Of a stretch of 64,000 bases of DNA, positions 8,541 through 18,333 are shown in pieces. The translations under genes were made by a program, and so were the position numbers. The notes beneath the pieces are model-generated. The model had not been told where the DNA came from. It saw nothing but the letters and a program-made list of their open reading frames with translations, and did no database searches. The DNA comes from CAVZBT01 sp963773605 (GTDB lineage: Bacteria; Acidobacteriota; UBA6911). Numbering within the stretch: position 1 is the first letter of the stretch; each line of letters begins with the position of its first letter. The stretch spans positions 434,001 through 498,000 of the forward strand of contig CAVZBT010000010.1 in NCBI GenBank assembly GCA_963773605.1. The letters are read 5' to 3'.

Positions 8541-9101
8541 TCAATCCGAGGATTTCCCGATAACGCCAGGTTGCGGCCTGTCGGGCGGCGTCGAGCCGCC
8601 CACGCCCGCCCGGACGAACACCCGGCGCGATTCGCCGGAGCCGGTCGGGCGGTCGATATAGTAGTCCACCGTGAGGGCGGCGCCATCCGCAGACAGCGTC
8701 CACTTGCGCGTGGTCTGCTGCACTACCGCCCCCTCGGCGGTCTCCGTGGTCACGCGATCCTCGACCACGATGCCGCGGTCTCCCGGCAGCCAGTAGGCCT
8801 TACGCTTACCCCTTGCTTTGGGGGGGGTCGGGGGCGTCGTGAAGTCGCGCTCGACGCCGTCGAGCGCCCACTGCTCCTTCACAACCTGCCGGCCCTGTGC
8901 CGGCGTGGTCAGGGTCGCTTCCAGCCGCAGTTCGTCCCCATCGTGCGTCACCTCGATGGTCTGCTCCAGCCCGGGCGGGTTGCTAAAACTGCGCTCCTTG
9001 TCGAGAACCCACTTCCCGCTGAAATCGGGCTTTGTCCCGGTGTCGGCCGCGACCTGCGCAGCCACCAGTGCTGTCATGGCAATAACGAGAGCGGATCTCA
9101 T
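8541..9101 (-). CDS. Exported lipocalin-like protein of unknown function
   Basis: 186 residues with a signal peptide (MRSALVIAMTALVAAQVAAD) and GGGGAGG upstream of ATG 9101. The mature part starts PDFSGKWVLDKERSF, a frequent opening of small exported beta-rich proteins in acidobacteria. Repeated strand pairs (LRLEATLTTPAQGRQVVKEQ; RKWTLSADGAALTVDYYI) suggest a lipocalin-like barrel. No catalytic residues stand out. It follows the PQQ-propeller gene by 18 nt and probably shares its transcript. Confidence 0.65.
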   Translation of the reverse strand: MRSALVIAMTALVAAQVAADTGTKPDFSGKWVLDKERSFSNPPGLEQTIEVTHDGDELRLEATLTTPAQGRQVVKEQWALDGVERDFTTPPTPPKARGKRKAYWLPGDRGIVVEDRVTTETAEGAVVQQTTRKWTLSADGAALTVDYYIDRPTGSGESRRVFVRAGVGGSTPPDRPQPGVIGKSSD

Positions 9102-9119
9102 CGCTCGACCGCCTCCCCT

Positions 9120-10454
9120 TTACCTGCCTGGCCGCGGCGCGGCGATGCAGTACAAGTTCCGTTCGCCGCGGATGAAAATCATTCCCTGGGATATACCGGG
9201 GGACGCGTATACCGGCTCGCCGATGGAGTTGGTCCGGATCAGCTCGTGTTTTGGGCCGCCCTTCACGACGAATGTATCCCCGTCCTCGCTGGTGAGCAGC
9301 AGGCGGCCCTCAATAGCGACGGGCGATGCCGTGAAGGTCGCGGGGAAGGGAACCCGCCCGTTGTCGTACTGCACCGCCCCGGTACGGGCGTCGAGACAGG
9401 TCAGGATCCCCCTGTCGGTCATGAGGTAGAGATAGTCTCCGTAGAGGATGCCCGAGGGAACGTACGCCGTGCCCCGTTCGTATTTCCACGCGATGTTGGG
9501 ACTGGCCGTAATGTCGCCGGATCCGCCGGTCCGAATGGCTACCGTGCGCTTGACCGGGAACCCCGCCGAGACGAACACCATCCCGTGCCCGGCGACCGGG
9601 CTCGGGATCGCGTTGCTCTCGTGTCCCCTGGCGCGCCACAACTCTTCCCCTGTCGCCGGGTTGTAGCCGATAATCCACTCATTTCCGCTGCAGACCAGTT
9701 CCACCCGGTTGGGGCCGGAGACAAGCAGCGGGCTTGACCAGGACGCCTGGACCGGGCGCATGGTCTTCCAGGCCTGCTTACCCGTTTCCTTGCTGATGCC
9801 GACGAGAAACGACTTCTCGCCGTTGTCCTCGTCGCACTGAAGGATCACCAGCCCCTGGTGGAGCACCGGCGAGGAGGCGACCCCCATCCCGACTGTCGCT
9901 ATCGGGCCGAGCGACGTTTTCCAGACGAGGTTGCCGCCGAAGTCGTAACAATACAATCCTTCGGAACCGAACCAGGCATAGACGCGCCGGCCGTCGGTTG
10001 CCGGGGTGGCCGAAGCGTAGCTCGATTTGCGGTGCCGGTCGTCGTACACGGTCCCCTCGTAGACGGTTCTTTGCCAAAGGACCTTACCCGTGTCCCTGTC
10101 CAGGGCAAGAACCCGCATGCTGTGACGGAGGTCCGCCCCGACGCTGTCGGGATGCTTGAACTCCTGCCCTTCCGAGATGTGCTTTACGGCCTTGGCGCCG
10201 GGAACGATTTCCCCCTCGACATCCGTGGTGAGAAACACGCGGTTGTCCCAGATGATGGGCGAGGAGTGTCCCCGTCCCGGGATGGCGGTTTTCCACCGGA
10301 TGTTTGTTTCGGCACCCCACTCTGCGGGGAGCCCCGTCTCCTGAGAGATAGCGCCCCCGCCGGGGCCGCGCCATTGCGGCCAATTCGTCCCGGCGGAGGC
10401 GGCGGACTGAAAGACGGCAAGCAGAAGAAGCGCAGGCAAAACCGTGATTCTCAT
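9120..10454 (-). CDS. Exported PQQ-like beta-propeller repeat protein
   Basis: 444 residues; GGAG precedes ATG 10454 and a signal peptide follows (MRITVLPALLLLAVFQSAAS). The mature protein opens NWPQWRGPGGGAISQETGLP, the usual N-terminus of exported PQQ-repeat propellers. It has repeated tryptophan-docking blades: LDRDTGKVLWQRTV, ETGKQAWKTM, ATGEELWRARG and DARTGAVQYDNGR. Such proteins resemble BamB and quinoprotein dehydrogenases. Without a haem domain or clear PQQ/calcium ligands this is probably a binding or scaffold propeller rather than a dehydrogenase. Confidence 0.85.
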   Translation of the reverse strand: MRITVLPALLLLAVFQSAASAGTNWPQWRGPGGGAISQETGLPAEWGAETNIRWKTAIPGRGHSSPIIWDNRVFLTTDVEGEIVPGAKAVKHISEGQEFKHPDSVGADLRHSMRVLALDRDTGKVLWQRTVYEGTVYDDRHRKSSYASATPATDGRRVYAWFGSEGLYCYDFGGNLVWKTSLGPIATVGMGVASSPVLHQGLVILQCDEDNGEKSFLVGISKETGKQAWKTMRPVQASWSSPLLVSGPNRVELVCSGNEWIIGYNPATGEELWRARGHESNAIPSPVAGHGMVFVSAGFPVKRTVAIRTGGSGDITASPNIAWKYERGTAYVPSGILYGDYLYLMTDRGILTCLDARTGAVQYDNGRVPFPATFTASPVAIEGRLLLTSEDGDTFVVKGGPKHELIRTNSIGEPVYASPGISQGMIFIRGERNLYCIAAPRPGR

Positions 10455-10470
10455 CGGCGATCTCCAAGGT

Positions 10471-10628
10471 GGAGTGCGGCGGCTCGACGCCGCTTTCTGG
10501 GCGCGGCCCTCTGTCCGGGTTCGATCGTATCCTTCGGTGTCTTCAGCCTATGATAGATGGCGCTGTGTCACTATGCGGGCGGCGCCGAGGCGCCGCCCGG
10601 GAAAGCGGCGTCGGAGCCGCCGCACTCC
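10471..10628. repeat. Intergenic hairpin repeat, family 1, copy R1 (long form)
   Basis: The left end GGAGTGCGGCGGCTCGACGC and the right end (10602-10628, the complement with one extra G) are inverted. Between them lie TGTCTTCAGCCTATGATAG-like sequence and the hairpin GGCGGCGCCGAGGCGCCGCC. The body matches copy R5 near 49.3 kb. It starts just after the PQQ gene and ends 5 nt before the gltD stop. Confidence 0.85.
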
Positions 10629-10633
10629 AGATT

Positions 10634-12050
10634 TCACACGGGTGCCTGTTTGAGGAAGAGGTCGATGGATCGGGCGGCCTGCCGCCCCTCTCTGATGGCC
10701 CACACCACCAGGGACTGGCCGCGGCGCATGTCGCCGGCGGCGAACACTCCCGGGACCGAAGTCATGTAGTTCCCGTCCGTCGATATGTTGCCGCGGGCGT
10801 CCAGCGCGGTGCCGAGTTGCTCGATCATGCCGGTGCGGACCGGCCCTTCGAACCCCATGGCCAGGAGCACGAGGTCCACCTCGAGGGTGAATTCCGTCCC
10901 GGGCATCGGTTCGAAGCGCGGGTGCGGGGCCCACACGTACCGCGTGCAGCTGCGTGACGTTTCCTTCCGCGTCCCCGGTGAACCTGGTGGTCGCGGCGGA
11001 CCATTCGCGGATGCCCCCCTCCTCGTGCGAGGCCTCCGTCCGGAGCATCAGGGGCCACATGGGCCACGGCGTCTGAGGCGAGCGCTGTTCGGGGGGGCGC
11101 GGCATGATTTCGAGCTGGTGAATCGACAGGGCCTTCTGACGGATCGAGGTCCCCAGACAGTCGGCCCCCGTGTCGCCGCCGCCGATGATGATCACGCGTT
11201 TACCCGTGGCGACGATCACCTCGCGCGGGTCGACCCGGTCCCCGGCGCAGCGCCGGTTCTGCTGCGGCAGAAACTGCATGGCGAAGCAGATCCCCTTTAG
11301 ATCGCGCCCGGGGACTTTGATCTCACGCGGCCGTTCGGCTCCGCAGGTCAGCAGCACCGCGTGGTGGTTCCTGCGCAATTCATGAATCGCGACGTCCACG
11401 CCGACGTGGGCCTGGGTGTGAAACTGCACGCCTTCGGCCCTCATCTGCTCCAGCCGACGGTCGATGACGCTTTTCTCGAGCTTGAAATCCGGGATGCCGT
11501 ACCGGAGAAGCCCGCCGATGCGGTCGGACTTCTCGTAAACGCTTACGGCGTGGCCGGCCCGCGCCAGCTGCTGGGCGGCGGCCAGCCCCGCCGGGCCGGA
11601 ACCGATGACGGCGACCCGTTTCCCGGTGGGCGCTTGCGCCGGTTCCGGGCGGATGAACCCCTCCTGGAATGCCTTTTCGACGATCGTTTTTTCGATCGCC
11701 TTGATGGCCACGGGGGGGGCGCTGATGCCCAGGACGCACGAAGTCTCGCACGGTGCGGGGCACACGCGGCCGGTGAACTCCGGGAAATTGTTTGTGGCGT
11801 GCAGAGCGCGTATCGCGTCCTGCCACCGGTCGCGGTAAGCGAAATCGTTCCAGTCCGGGATAATGTTGTTGACGGGGCAGCCGCTGTGGCAGAAAGGGAT
11901 CCCGCAGTCCATGCAGCGCGCCCCCTGGGTGCGCGCCTTCTCCTCCGGGAAGGGGTGGTACAGCTCGAAAAAGTCATTGACACGCTCGGCGACCGGGCGC
12001 CGTTCGGGCAGCTCCCGCTCGAATTCGAGAAACCCGGTGACTTTACCCAT
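10634..12050 (-). CDS. gltD: Glutamate synthase small subunit, frameshifted as read
   Basis: NADPH-dependent GOGAT beta subunit, which passes electrons from NADPH through FAD and Fe-S clusters to GltB. Visible are the two N-terminal 4Fe-4S cysteine sets (CMDCGIPFCHSGC; CPAPCETSC), the FAD Rossmann motif GSGPAGLAAAQQLARAGH and the NADPH motif IIGGGDTGADC. Near 10930-10932 (a GGG run on the minus strand) the frame shifts by one base. The downstream frame restores PHPRFEPMPGTEFTLEVDLV and FAAGDMRRGQSLVVWAI. Removing one base makes the length 1416 nt (471 aa), close to the 472 aa of E. coli GltD. The ATG overlaps the end of gltB by 8 nt. Confidence 0.9.
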
Positions 12051-15000
12051 GGACTACCTGCCTGATCTCCGGAAGGCTTTGCCCCCCTGCGCTCCGTGCC
12101 GCGGCCGTACCGAGCACCCTCTTGTACTCGTGCGGCAAAACCTTTACGAACCTGGGCAGCACGGCGTCCCAGTTGTCCAGCACCCAACGCGCGCGGGGGC
12201 TGCGGGTGTATTCGACGTGGCGCGACAGGAGGATCTGGACCGCCGCGATTTCCTCGATGTCGGTTAAGGGTTCGAGATCAACGCCGGCGCGGTTGCAGCG
12301 CACGGTCGCGAACTCCCCGGTTTCATCGAGGACGAAGGCGACGCCGCCCGTCATGCCCGCGGCGAAGTTCCGGCCCGTGCTTCCGAGCACGACGACCATA
12401 CCCTTGGTCATGTACTCGCAGCCATGGTCCCCGACGGCTTCGACGACCGCGGTGGCGCCGGAGTTCCGGACGGCGAACCGTTCACCCGCCATGCCATTGA
12501 AGAAGGCCTCGCCGCTGGTGGCGCCGTACAGGACGACATTCCCGACGATCATGTTTTCTTCCGGCACGAAGGTCGAGCCCTGGGAGGGGCGGATGATCAG
12601 GCGGCCGCCGGAGAGCCCCTTGCCGACGTAGTCGTTCGCATCGCCCTCGAGCGTCAGGGTGATGCCCCGGGCGAGAAACGCGCCGAAGCTCTGCCCGGCG
12701 GAGCCGGTGAAGTGGAACCTGATGGTGTCGTCCGGCAGCCCGCGCGATCCGTGGCGGCGGGCCACTTCACCGCTCAGCATGGCCCCCACCGTCCTGTGGA
12801 TGTTGCGGATCGGCAGCGACATGTCCGTGGGCGCGCCGGTCTCGATCGATGCGCGGGCCCGGTCGATGAGCGCGTAATCGAGCGCCTCCGAGAGCCCGTG
12901 GTCCTGCGCGATCAGGCACCTCCGCCCCACGCGGCCGGGAACCGGAAGGGCTGAACAGGATCGCGGAAAGATCGATACCCTTGGCCTTCCAGTGGTCCAC
13001 GCACTCGCGCACGTCGATCATGTCGACGCGACCGATCATTTCGTCCACGGTCCGAAACCCCATTTCGGCCATGAGCCCGCGCACTTCCTCGGCGACGTAG
13101 AAGAAGAAGTTGACCACGTGTTCCGGCTGCCCCTGGAACCTCTGCCGCAGGACCGGGTCCTGGGTCGCGATGCCGACCGGGCAGGTGTTCAGGTGGCACT
13201 TCCTCATCATGATGCAGCCGAGCGCCACCAGCGGGGCGGTGGCGAACCCGAACTCCTCCGCGCCGAGCAGCGCCGCGATGACCACGTCGCGCCCGGTCTG
13301 CAGCTTGCCGTCGGTCTGGACGCGGATGCGGCTGCGCAGGTCGTTCATCACCAGGACCTGCTGGGTTTCCGCCAGGCCGAGTTCCCAGGGAATCCCCGAG
13401 TGCTTGATGGCCGACAGCGGCGACGCCCCGGTGCCCCCGTCGTGCCCGCTGATGAGGACGACGTCGGCGTGCGCCTTGGCCACGCCTGCGGCCACGATCC
13501 CGACGCCCGACTTCCGCGACCAGCTTGACCGAGATGCGGGCCCGCGGATTCACGTTCTTCAGGTCGTAGATGAGCTGCGCCAGGTCCTCGATGGAGTAGA
13601 TGTCGTGGTGCGGCGGCGGCGAGATCAGCTGCACGCCCGGGATGGAGTGGCGCACGCGCGCGATGACTTCGTCGACCTTGTGGCCGGGAAGCTGGCCCCC
13701 CTCGCCGGGCTTCGCGCCCTGGGCGATCTTGATCTGCAGCTCGTCGGCGTTGACCAGGTAGTTGGTGGTGACGCCGAAACGCGCCGGAAGCCACCTGCTT
13801 GATCGCGCTGCGGCGCCAGTCGCCGTTCGCGTCGGGCGCGAAGCGTGCCTCGTCCTCGCCCCCCTCGCCGGTGTTGGACTTCGCCGCCGATCCGGTTCAT
13901 CGCGATGGCCAGGGTCTCGTGCGCCTCCTTGCTTATGGAACCGAACGACATGGCGCCGGTGGCGAAGCGCTTGACGATCTCGCGGGCCGGTTCGACCTCG
14001 TCGAGCGGGATGGGGTGGAGCGACTTGCGCAGTGCCATCAGGCCGCGCAGCGTGCAGCGCTGCCGGGTCTGGTTGTTGACGTGCTCGGCGTACTCCCGGT
14101 AATTCTCATAGCCGCGACTGCCGCACGGCGTGCTGCAGCTTGCTGATGGTGACGGGATTGTAGAGGTGGTACTCGCCTCCGACGCGGTACGCGTAGTGGC
14201 CGCCGCAATCCAGCTCCAGGTCGGATCCGGTCACCGGCTGCAGCGAGTGGCGGTGCTTGATCCCGGCTTCCAGCGCGAGCACGTCCAGCCCGATGCCTTC
14301 GATGCGCGAGGGCGTTCCGGTGAAGTATTTCTCGATCAGCGACTTGTTCAAGCCCGATCGCCTCGAAAACCTGGGCGCCGTGGTAGCTCTGGAGGGTCGA
14401 GATCCCCATCTTCGAGAACACTTTGAGCAGCCCCTTGTTTATCGCCTTCTTGTAGTTCTTCAGGGCCGCCGCCGCCGTGATGTCGGACGGGAGCATGCCG
14501 CGCCGGTGCAGTTCCTCGATGGTCTCGATCGCGAGGTACGGGTTCACGGCGCTGGCGCCGTAGCCGATCAGCAGGGCGAAGTGCATGACTTCGCGCGGTT
14601 CGCCCGATTCCACGATGAGCGCGACCTGCGTGCGGGTCGCCTCGCGTACGAGGTGGTTGTGCACTGCCGTGAGCGCCAGCAGGCTCGGGATCGGCGCGTA
14701 GTCCCGCTCGACGCCGCGATCCGAGAGGATCAGCAGACTGTAGCCGGAGCGGATGGCCAGTGAGGCGCGGCGGCACAGCCCGTCCAGCGCCCGTTCCAGC
14801 TCCTTTTCGCCGCCGTCGACCCGGAACAGCATCGGGAGCGTGGTCGCGAGGAAATCGCCCCAGGAAACGCGGCGGAGTTTTTCCAGGTCGTAGTTGGTCA
14901 GGATGGGATCGTCGAGCTTCAGCGTGTGGCAGTGCTGGGGCGTTTCCTCCAGCACGTTGCGCTCGGTGCCGATGAAGCTGGTCAGCGACATGACCAGCTC

Positions 15001-16622
15001 CTCGCGTATCGGGTCGATCGCGGGGTTGGTCACCTGCGCAAACAGCTGCTTGAAGTAATGGAACAGCAGCTGAGGCCGGTCGGAGAGGCACGCGAGCGGG
15101 GTGTCGGTCCCCATGGATCCGACGGGTTCCTGCCCGCCGGCCGCCATCGGGGTGAGGATCATGCGCAGCTCTTCGTCGGTGTAGCCGAAACAGCGCAGCC
15201 GGCCGACCATCGATTCGGGTTCGGTCGGATGCCAGCGCGGTGGCGCGGGGAGCTGCTCCAACGTGATCTGGTTCTCCTTCAGCCACTCGGCGTAAGGTTG
15301 TCGGCGGCGAGGCTTTCCTTGATCTCCTCGTCGGGTATCAGGCGCCCCTGCTCGGTGTCCACCAGGAGCATCCGGCCGGGCTGCAGGCGGCCCTTGAACC
15401 GGACATCTTCGGGTTTGACCGGCAGGACACCGGTTTCGGAGGCCATGATGACGAGGTCGTCGGTCGTGACGAGGTAGCGTGCGGGACGGAGCCCGTTCCG
15501 GTCGAGCGTTGCGCCGATCACCCTCCCGTCGGTGAACGCGATCGCGGCCGGCCCGTCCCACGGCTCCATCAGCGACGCGTGATACTCGTAGAACGCCTTC
15601 TTTTCGGGCCTCATGGAGGGGTCGGCGGCCCACGCCTCGGGAATCAGCATGGCCATGACGTGCGGCAGGCTCCGGCCGCCGAGGTGCAGCAGTTCCACCG
15701 CGTTGTCGAAGCACGCGGAGTCGCTGCCGCCCGGCATCACGATCGGGGTGAGCTTGCGGATGTCGTCTCCGAACAGCGGCGAGGCCATCACGGACTGCCG
15801 GGCGTCCATCCACGCCACGTTCCCCTTCAGCGTGTTGATTTCCCCGTTGTGGCAGATGAAGCGGAAGGGGTGGGCGAGGTGCCAGGTCGGGAACGTGTTG
15901 GTGGAAAAGCGCTGGTGCACAAGGCAGAGCGCGCTCACGACGGCTGGGTCCGAGAGCTCCTTGTAGAAGTGGGCGATCTGCGGCGCGAGCAGAAGCCCCT
16001 TGTAGACGATCGTGCGCGACGAGAGCGAGGGTATGTAGAAGAAGCCCTTGTCGTGCAGTTCGGAGGCGGCCACTTCGGCTTCGGCCCTCTTACGGATGAC
16101 GTAGAGCTTCCGCTCGAGCGCGTCCTGGTTCATCCCGGGAGCCTGGCGCACGAAAATCTGCTGGATGTACGGCTGCGAGGCGCGCGCGATGCGACCGATC
16201 GCGTTGGCGTCGATCGGAGTGTCGCGCCAGCCGGCGACGCTGAGTCCCTCCTCGCGCACGATTCGTTCCAGGATCCCCTCGCACGTGAGCCGCTGATGCC
16301 GCTCGACGGGCAGGAAGACGATCCCGACGCCGTACTCTCCAGGGTTGGGGAGGGAAAACCCGAGCCTGGCGCACTCGAGTTCGAAAAACGTGTGCGGGAT
16401 CTGGATCATCACGCCGGCGCCGTCGCCGGTCACCGGGTCGCAACCGCAGGCGCCGCGGTGCGTCAGGTTGATGAGGATCTCTATCCCTTTGAGGATGATT
16501 TCATGGGATCTCGCGCCCTTTATGTTGACGACGAATCCGATGCCGCACGCGTCCCGCTCGCCGCTGGGGTCATACAGTCCCTGGGGTGACGGTACGCCAT
16601 GAATACGAATATCCCTGCTCAC
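12043..16622 (-). CDS. gltB: Glutamate synthase large subunit, seven frameshifts as read
   Basis: Class-II glutamine amidotransferase joined to an FMN glutamate synthase. It starts at GTG 16622 with GAGAGGA upstream; the amidotransferase cysteine is Cys26 in GERDACGIGF. Further marks are HQRFSTNTFPTW, HNGEINTLKGN, the FMN-domain GHDGGTGASPL, the 3Fe-4S set CIMMRKCHLNTCPVGIATQDP (split here as C-x5-C-x4-C) and a GXGXG C-terminal domain. The frame changes near 15300 (one base missing), 14349, 14112, 13882, 13782, 13507 and 12926 (one extra base each). Net +5 makes the length 4575 nt, 1524 aa, normal for GltB. The protein is well conserved on both sides of every break, so assembly errors are more likely than decay. 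Confidence 0.88.
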
Positions 16623-16692
16623 CTGGTACAGTCCTCTCTTATTACCTCTTACCTCTGGTGATTTCCGGCCGGCTTGGCCGGCGGCGCCGCAT

Positions 16693-16708
16693 TACAAGTG
16701 GACTTGTA
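16693..16708. promoter_or_regulatory. Palindrome upstream of gltB, possible operator
   Basis: TACAAGT-GG-ACTTGTA, two 7-nt arms with a 2-nt spacer, lies about 70 nt before the gltB start in an otherwise featureless leader. A dimeric regulator site would look like this; no family can be named. AT-rich sequence (about 16740-16756) further upstream could hold the promoter. Confidence 0.3.
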
Positions 16709-16763
16709 GCGATGTTATCCAAAGTATTCGGTTTGAACCTGAAATGCAATTTTTTTTGCGGGC

Positions 16764-16868
16764 TGGGCAGGTTGGGCCGCCTCGGCCCTGGATTCAGCTC
16801 ACCGGTTCGTAGCCGATCACCCGTGGCTGTAACTCATTGGGGCGGGGGTGGGCCGCCCCCGCCCACTC
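16764..16868. repeat. GC-rich intergenic repeat, family 2, copy b
   Basis: Starts TTGGGCCGCCTCGGCCCTGG and ends with TAACTCATTGGGGCGGGGGT followed by GGGCCGCCCCCGCCCAC, which can pair with itself. The tail matches copy c at 44.9 kb (TAGCTCGTTGGGGCGGGGGC). It lies between the divergent gltB and methyltransferase genes. Confidence 0.6.
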
Positions 16869-16959
16869 GCCCCCAGAAACGAGGCAGCTGATTTCCGTCG
16901 TGGCCGTGGTACATTGACGCGAGTACCCGATGGACCCCCTCAAGTTCATGGAGGATCAC

Positions 16960-17529
16960 ATGTTGCTACGAACAGCAGCGCTGGTTCTATTCGTTGTGGG
17001 GATGGCAGGCGCCTGTTTGCCCGGCAATCCCGCCGCGGCGCCGCAGGAGAGTCTGGCGCCGTACGTGCCGACGCCACAGGAGATCGTGGACCGGATGCTT
17101 GCCCTTGCGGAAGTCACCTCCCAGGATGTGGTTTATGACCTCGGTTGCGGCGACGGCCGCATTGTCATCACGGCCGCCAAGAAATACGGCGCCCACGGGG
17201 TGGGGGTGGATATCGACCCGGAGCGGATTCGCGAGTCGCAGGCGAACGCCAAAATGGCAGGTGTGGAGAAGCTGGTTAGTTTCAAGCTGCAGGACGCCAC
17301 GACGGTGGACGTCTCTCCTGCGACGGTCGTGACCCTCTACCTGCTCTCCTCGTCGAACCTGAAGCTGCGGCCAAGGCTCACCAAGCAGCTGAGGCCGGGT
17401 GCGCGGATTGTCTCGCATGCCTTCTCCATGGGCGACTGGGAGCCGGCCAAAACCGAGACATTCCAGGACAGCAACGGTTACAGCCGGACCCTGTATCTCT
17501 GGAAAGCAGACGGCAAGGTAAGGGATTGA
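16960..17529 (+). CDS. SAM-dependent methyltransferase with an export/lipoprotein signal
   Basis: ATG 16960 has GGAGG 5 nt upstream, so it is chosen over ATG 16930; 189 residues. The N-terminus is a hydrophobic signal ending in a lipobox-like GMAGAC (LLRTAALVLFVVGMAGACLP). The rest is a class-I methyltransferase Rossmann fold: VVYDLGCGDGRIVITAAKKY (motif I), HGVGVDIDPERI (motif post-I acidic), LQDATTV and a later strand VVTLYLLSSSN. An exported SAM enzyme is odd because SAM is cytosolic. The start of the S1/P1 nuclease gene overlaps its stop codon by 4 nt. Confidence 0.8.
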   Translation: MLLRTAALVLFVVGMAGACLPGNPAAAPQESLAPYVPTPQEIVDRMLALAEVTSQDVVYDLGCGDGRIVITAAKKYGAHGVGVDIDPERIRESQANAKMAGVEKLVSFKLQDATTVDVSPATVVTLYLLSSSNLKLRPRLTKQLRPGARIVSHAFSMGDWEPAKTETFQDSNGYSRTLYLWKADGKVRD

Positions 17530-18323
17530 GATATTTGAGCGCCAGGAAGCGGGCCTGCGCCATATTGTTGCTGGCCGGGATCATCGGGTGGCCGGCGCCG
17601 GTTTCGGGCTGGGGTCCGCTCGGGCACCGCGTGGCGGCGCGGCTGGCCGAACCGCGTCTTTCCGCCGCGGCGAGCGCCGCCGTCCGCAACCTGCTCGATC
17701 CCGGGGAATCGTTCGTCGATGCGGCTCTGTGGGCTGACAGCCAACGCAACATACCGCACAGCGCGCTTTGGCACTTCGTCAACGTCCCCATCACGGAAAC
17801 AAAATACAATCCCGCCTACTGTCCGCGGGACGGCTGCGTCGTCGGCAAAATAGCGGACTTCAAGGCCACGCTGCGCAACCCGCGCGCCTCCCGCGCGCAG
17901 AAACAGGTCGCGCTGAGGTTCCTCATTCACGCGATACAGGATGTGCACCAGCCGCTGCACGTCGGCGGGCGGGGCGACCGCGGTGGAAATGACCTGCAGG
18001 TGCGGTTTTTTGGCCAGGGCGCCAACCTTCACCAGGTCTGGGACTGGCGCGTGCTCGAGCGCCACGCCCGAAGCGAGGACTGGCTCGTGCGCGAATTGGA
18101 AGGGATGATTGGGGCCGACGGGGGCGGGACCGAGACCGAATGGGCAGACGAAAGCCTGACCGAAGCGCGCCTGGCGTATCTGCAACCCGGCAGCGACCGC
18201 CCGCTCGCCCCCGGGGCAAGCCTGGGGCGGGCGTACTATGTCCGCGCTGTTCCGGTCGTGCGGAAGCGGTTGGTGCAGGCCGGCCTGCGGGTGGCCGCCG
18301 TCCTGAACTCCCTGTGGCCGTGA
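17526..18323 (+). CDS. Secreted S1/P1-type zinc nuclease
   Basis: 265 residues from TTG 17526, which overlaps the previous stop (TTGA), indicating translational coupling. The signal peptide ends at VSG, leaving an N-terminal Trp29 (WGPLGHRVAARLAE); in S1/P1 nucleases the new N-terminal Trp itself binds zinc. Other expected ligands are present: Asp in ALWADSQR, His in LWHFVNVPI, His/Asp in FLIHAIQDVHQPLHVG and His/Asp in NLHQVWDWRVL. The family cleaves single-stranded nucleic acid and removes 3'-phosphates, usually outside the cytoplasm for phosphate or nucleoside scavenging. Confidence 0.9.
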   Translation: MRYLSARKRACAILLLAGIIGWPAPVSGWGPLGHRVAARLAEPRLSAAASAAVRNLLDPGESFVDAALWADSQRNIPHSALWHFVNVPITETKYNPAYCPRDGCVVGKIADFKATLRNPRASRAQKQVALRFLIHAIQDVHQPLHVGGRGDRGGNDLQVRFFGQGANLHQVWDWRVLERHARSEDWLVRELEGMIGADGGGTETEWADESLTEARLAYLQPGSDRPLAPGASLGRAYYVRAVPVVRKRLVQAGLRVAAVLNSLWP

Positions 18324-18333
18324 CCCGCCGGCT

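Noticed and set aside
12900..15310. Programmed frameshifting in gltB
   Set aside because: Seven separate sites without slippery heptamers or pseudoknots; GltB is not known to use frameshifting.
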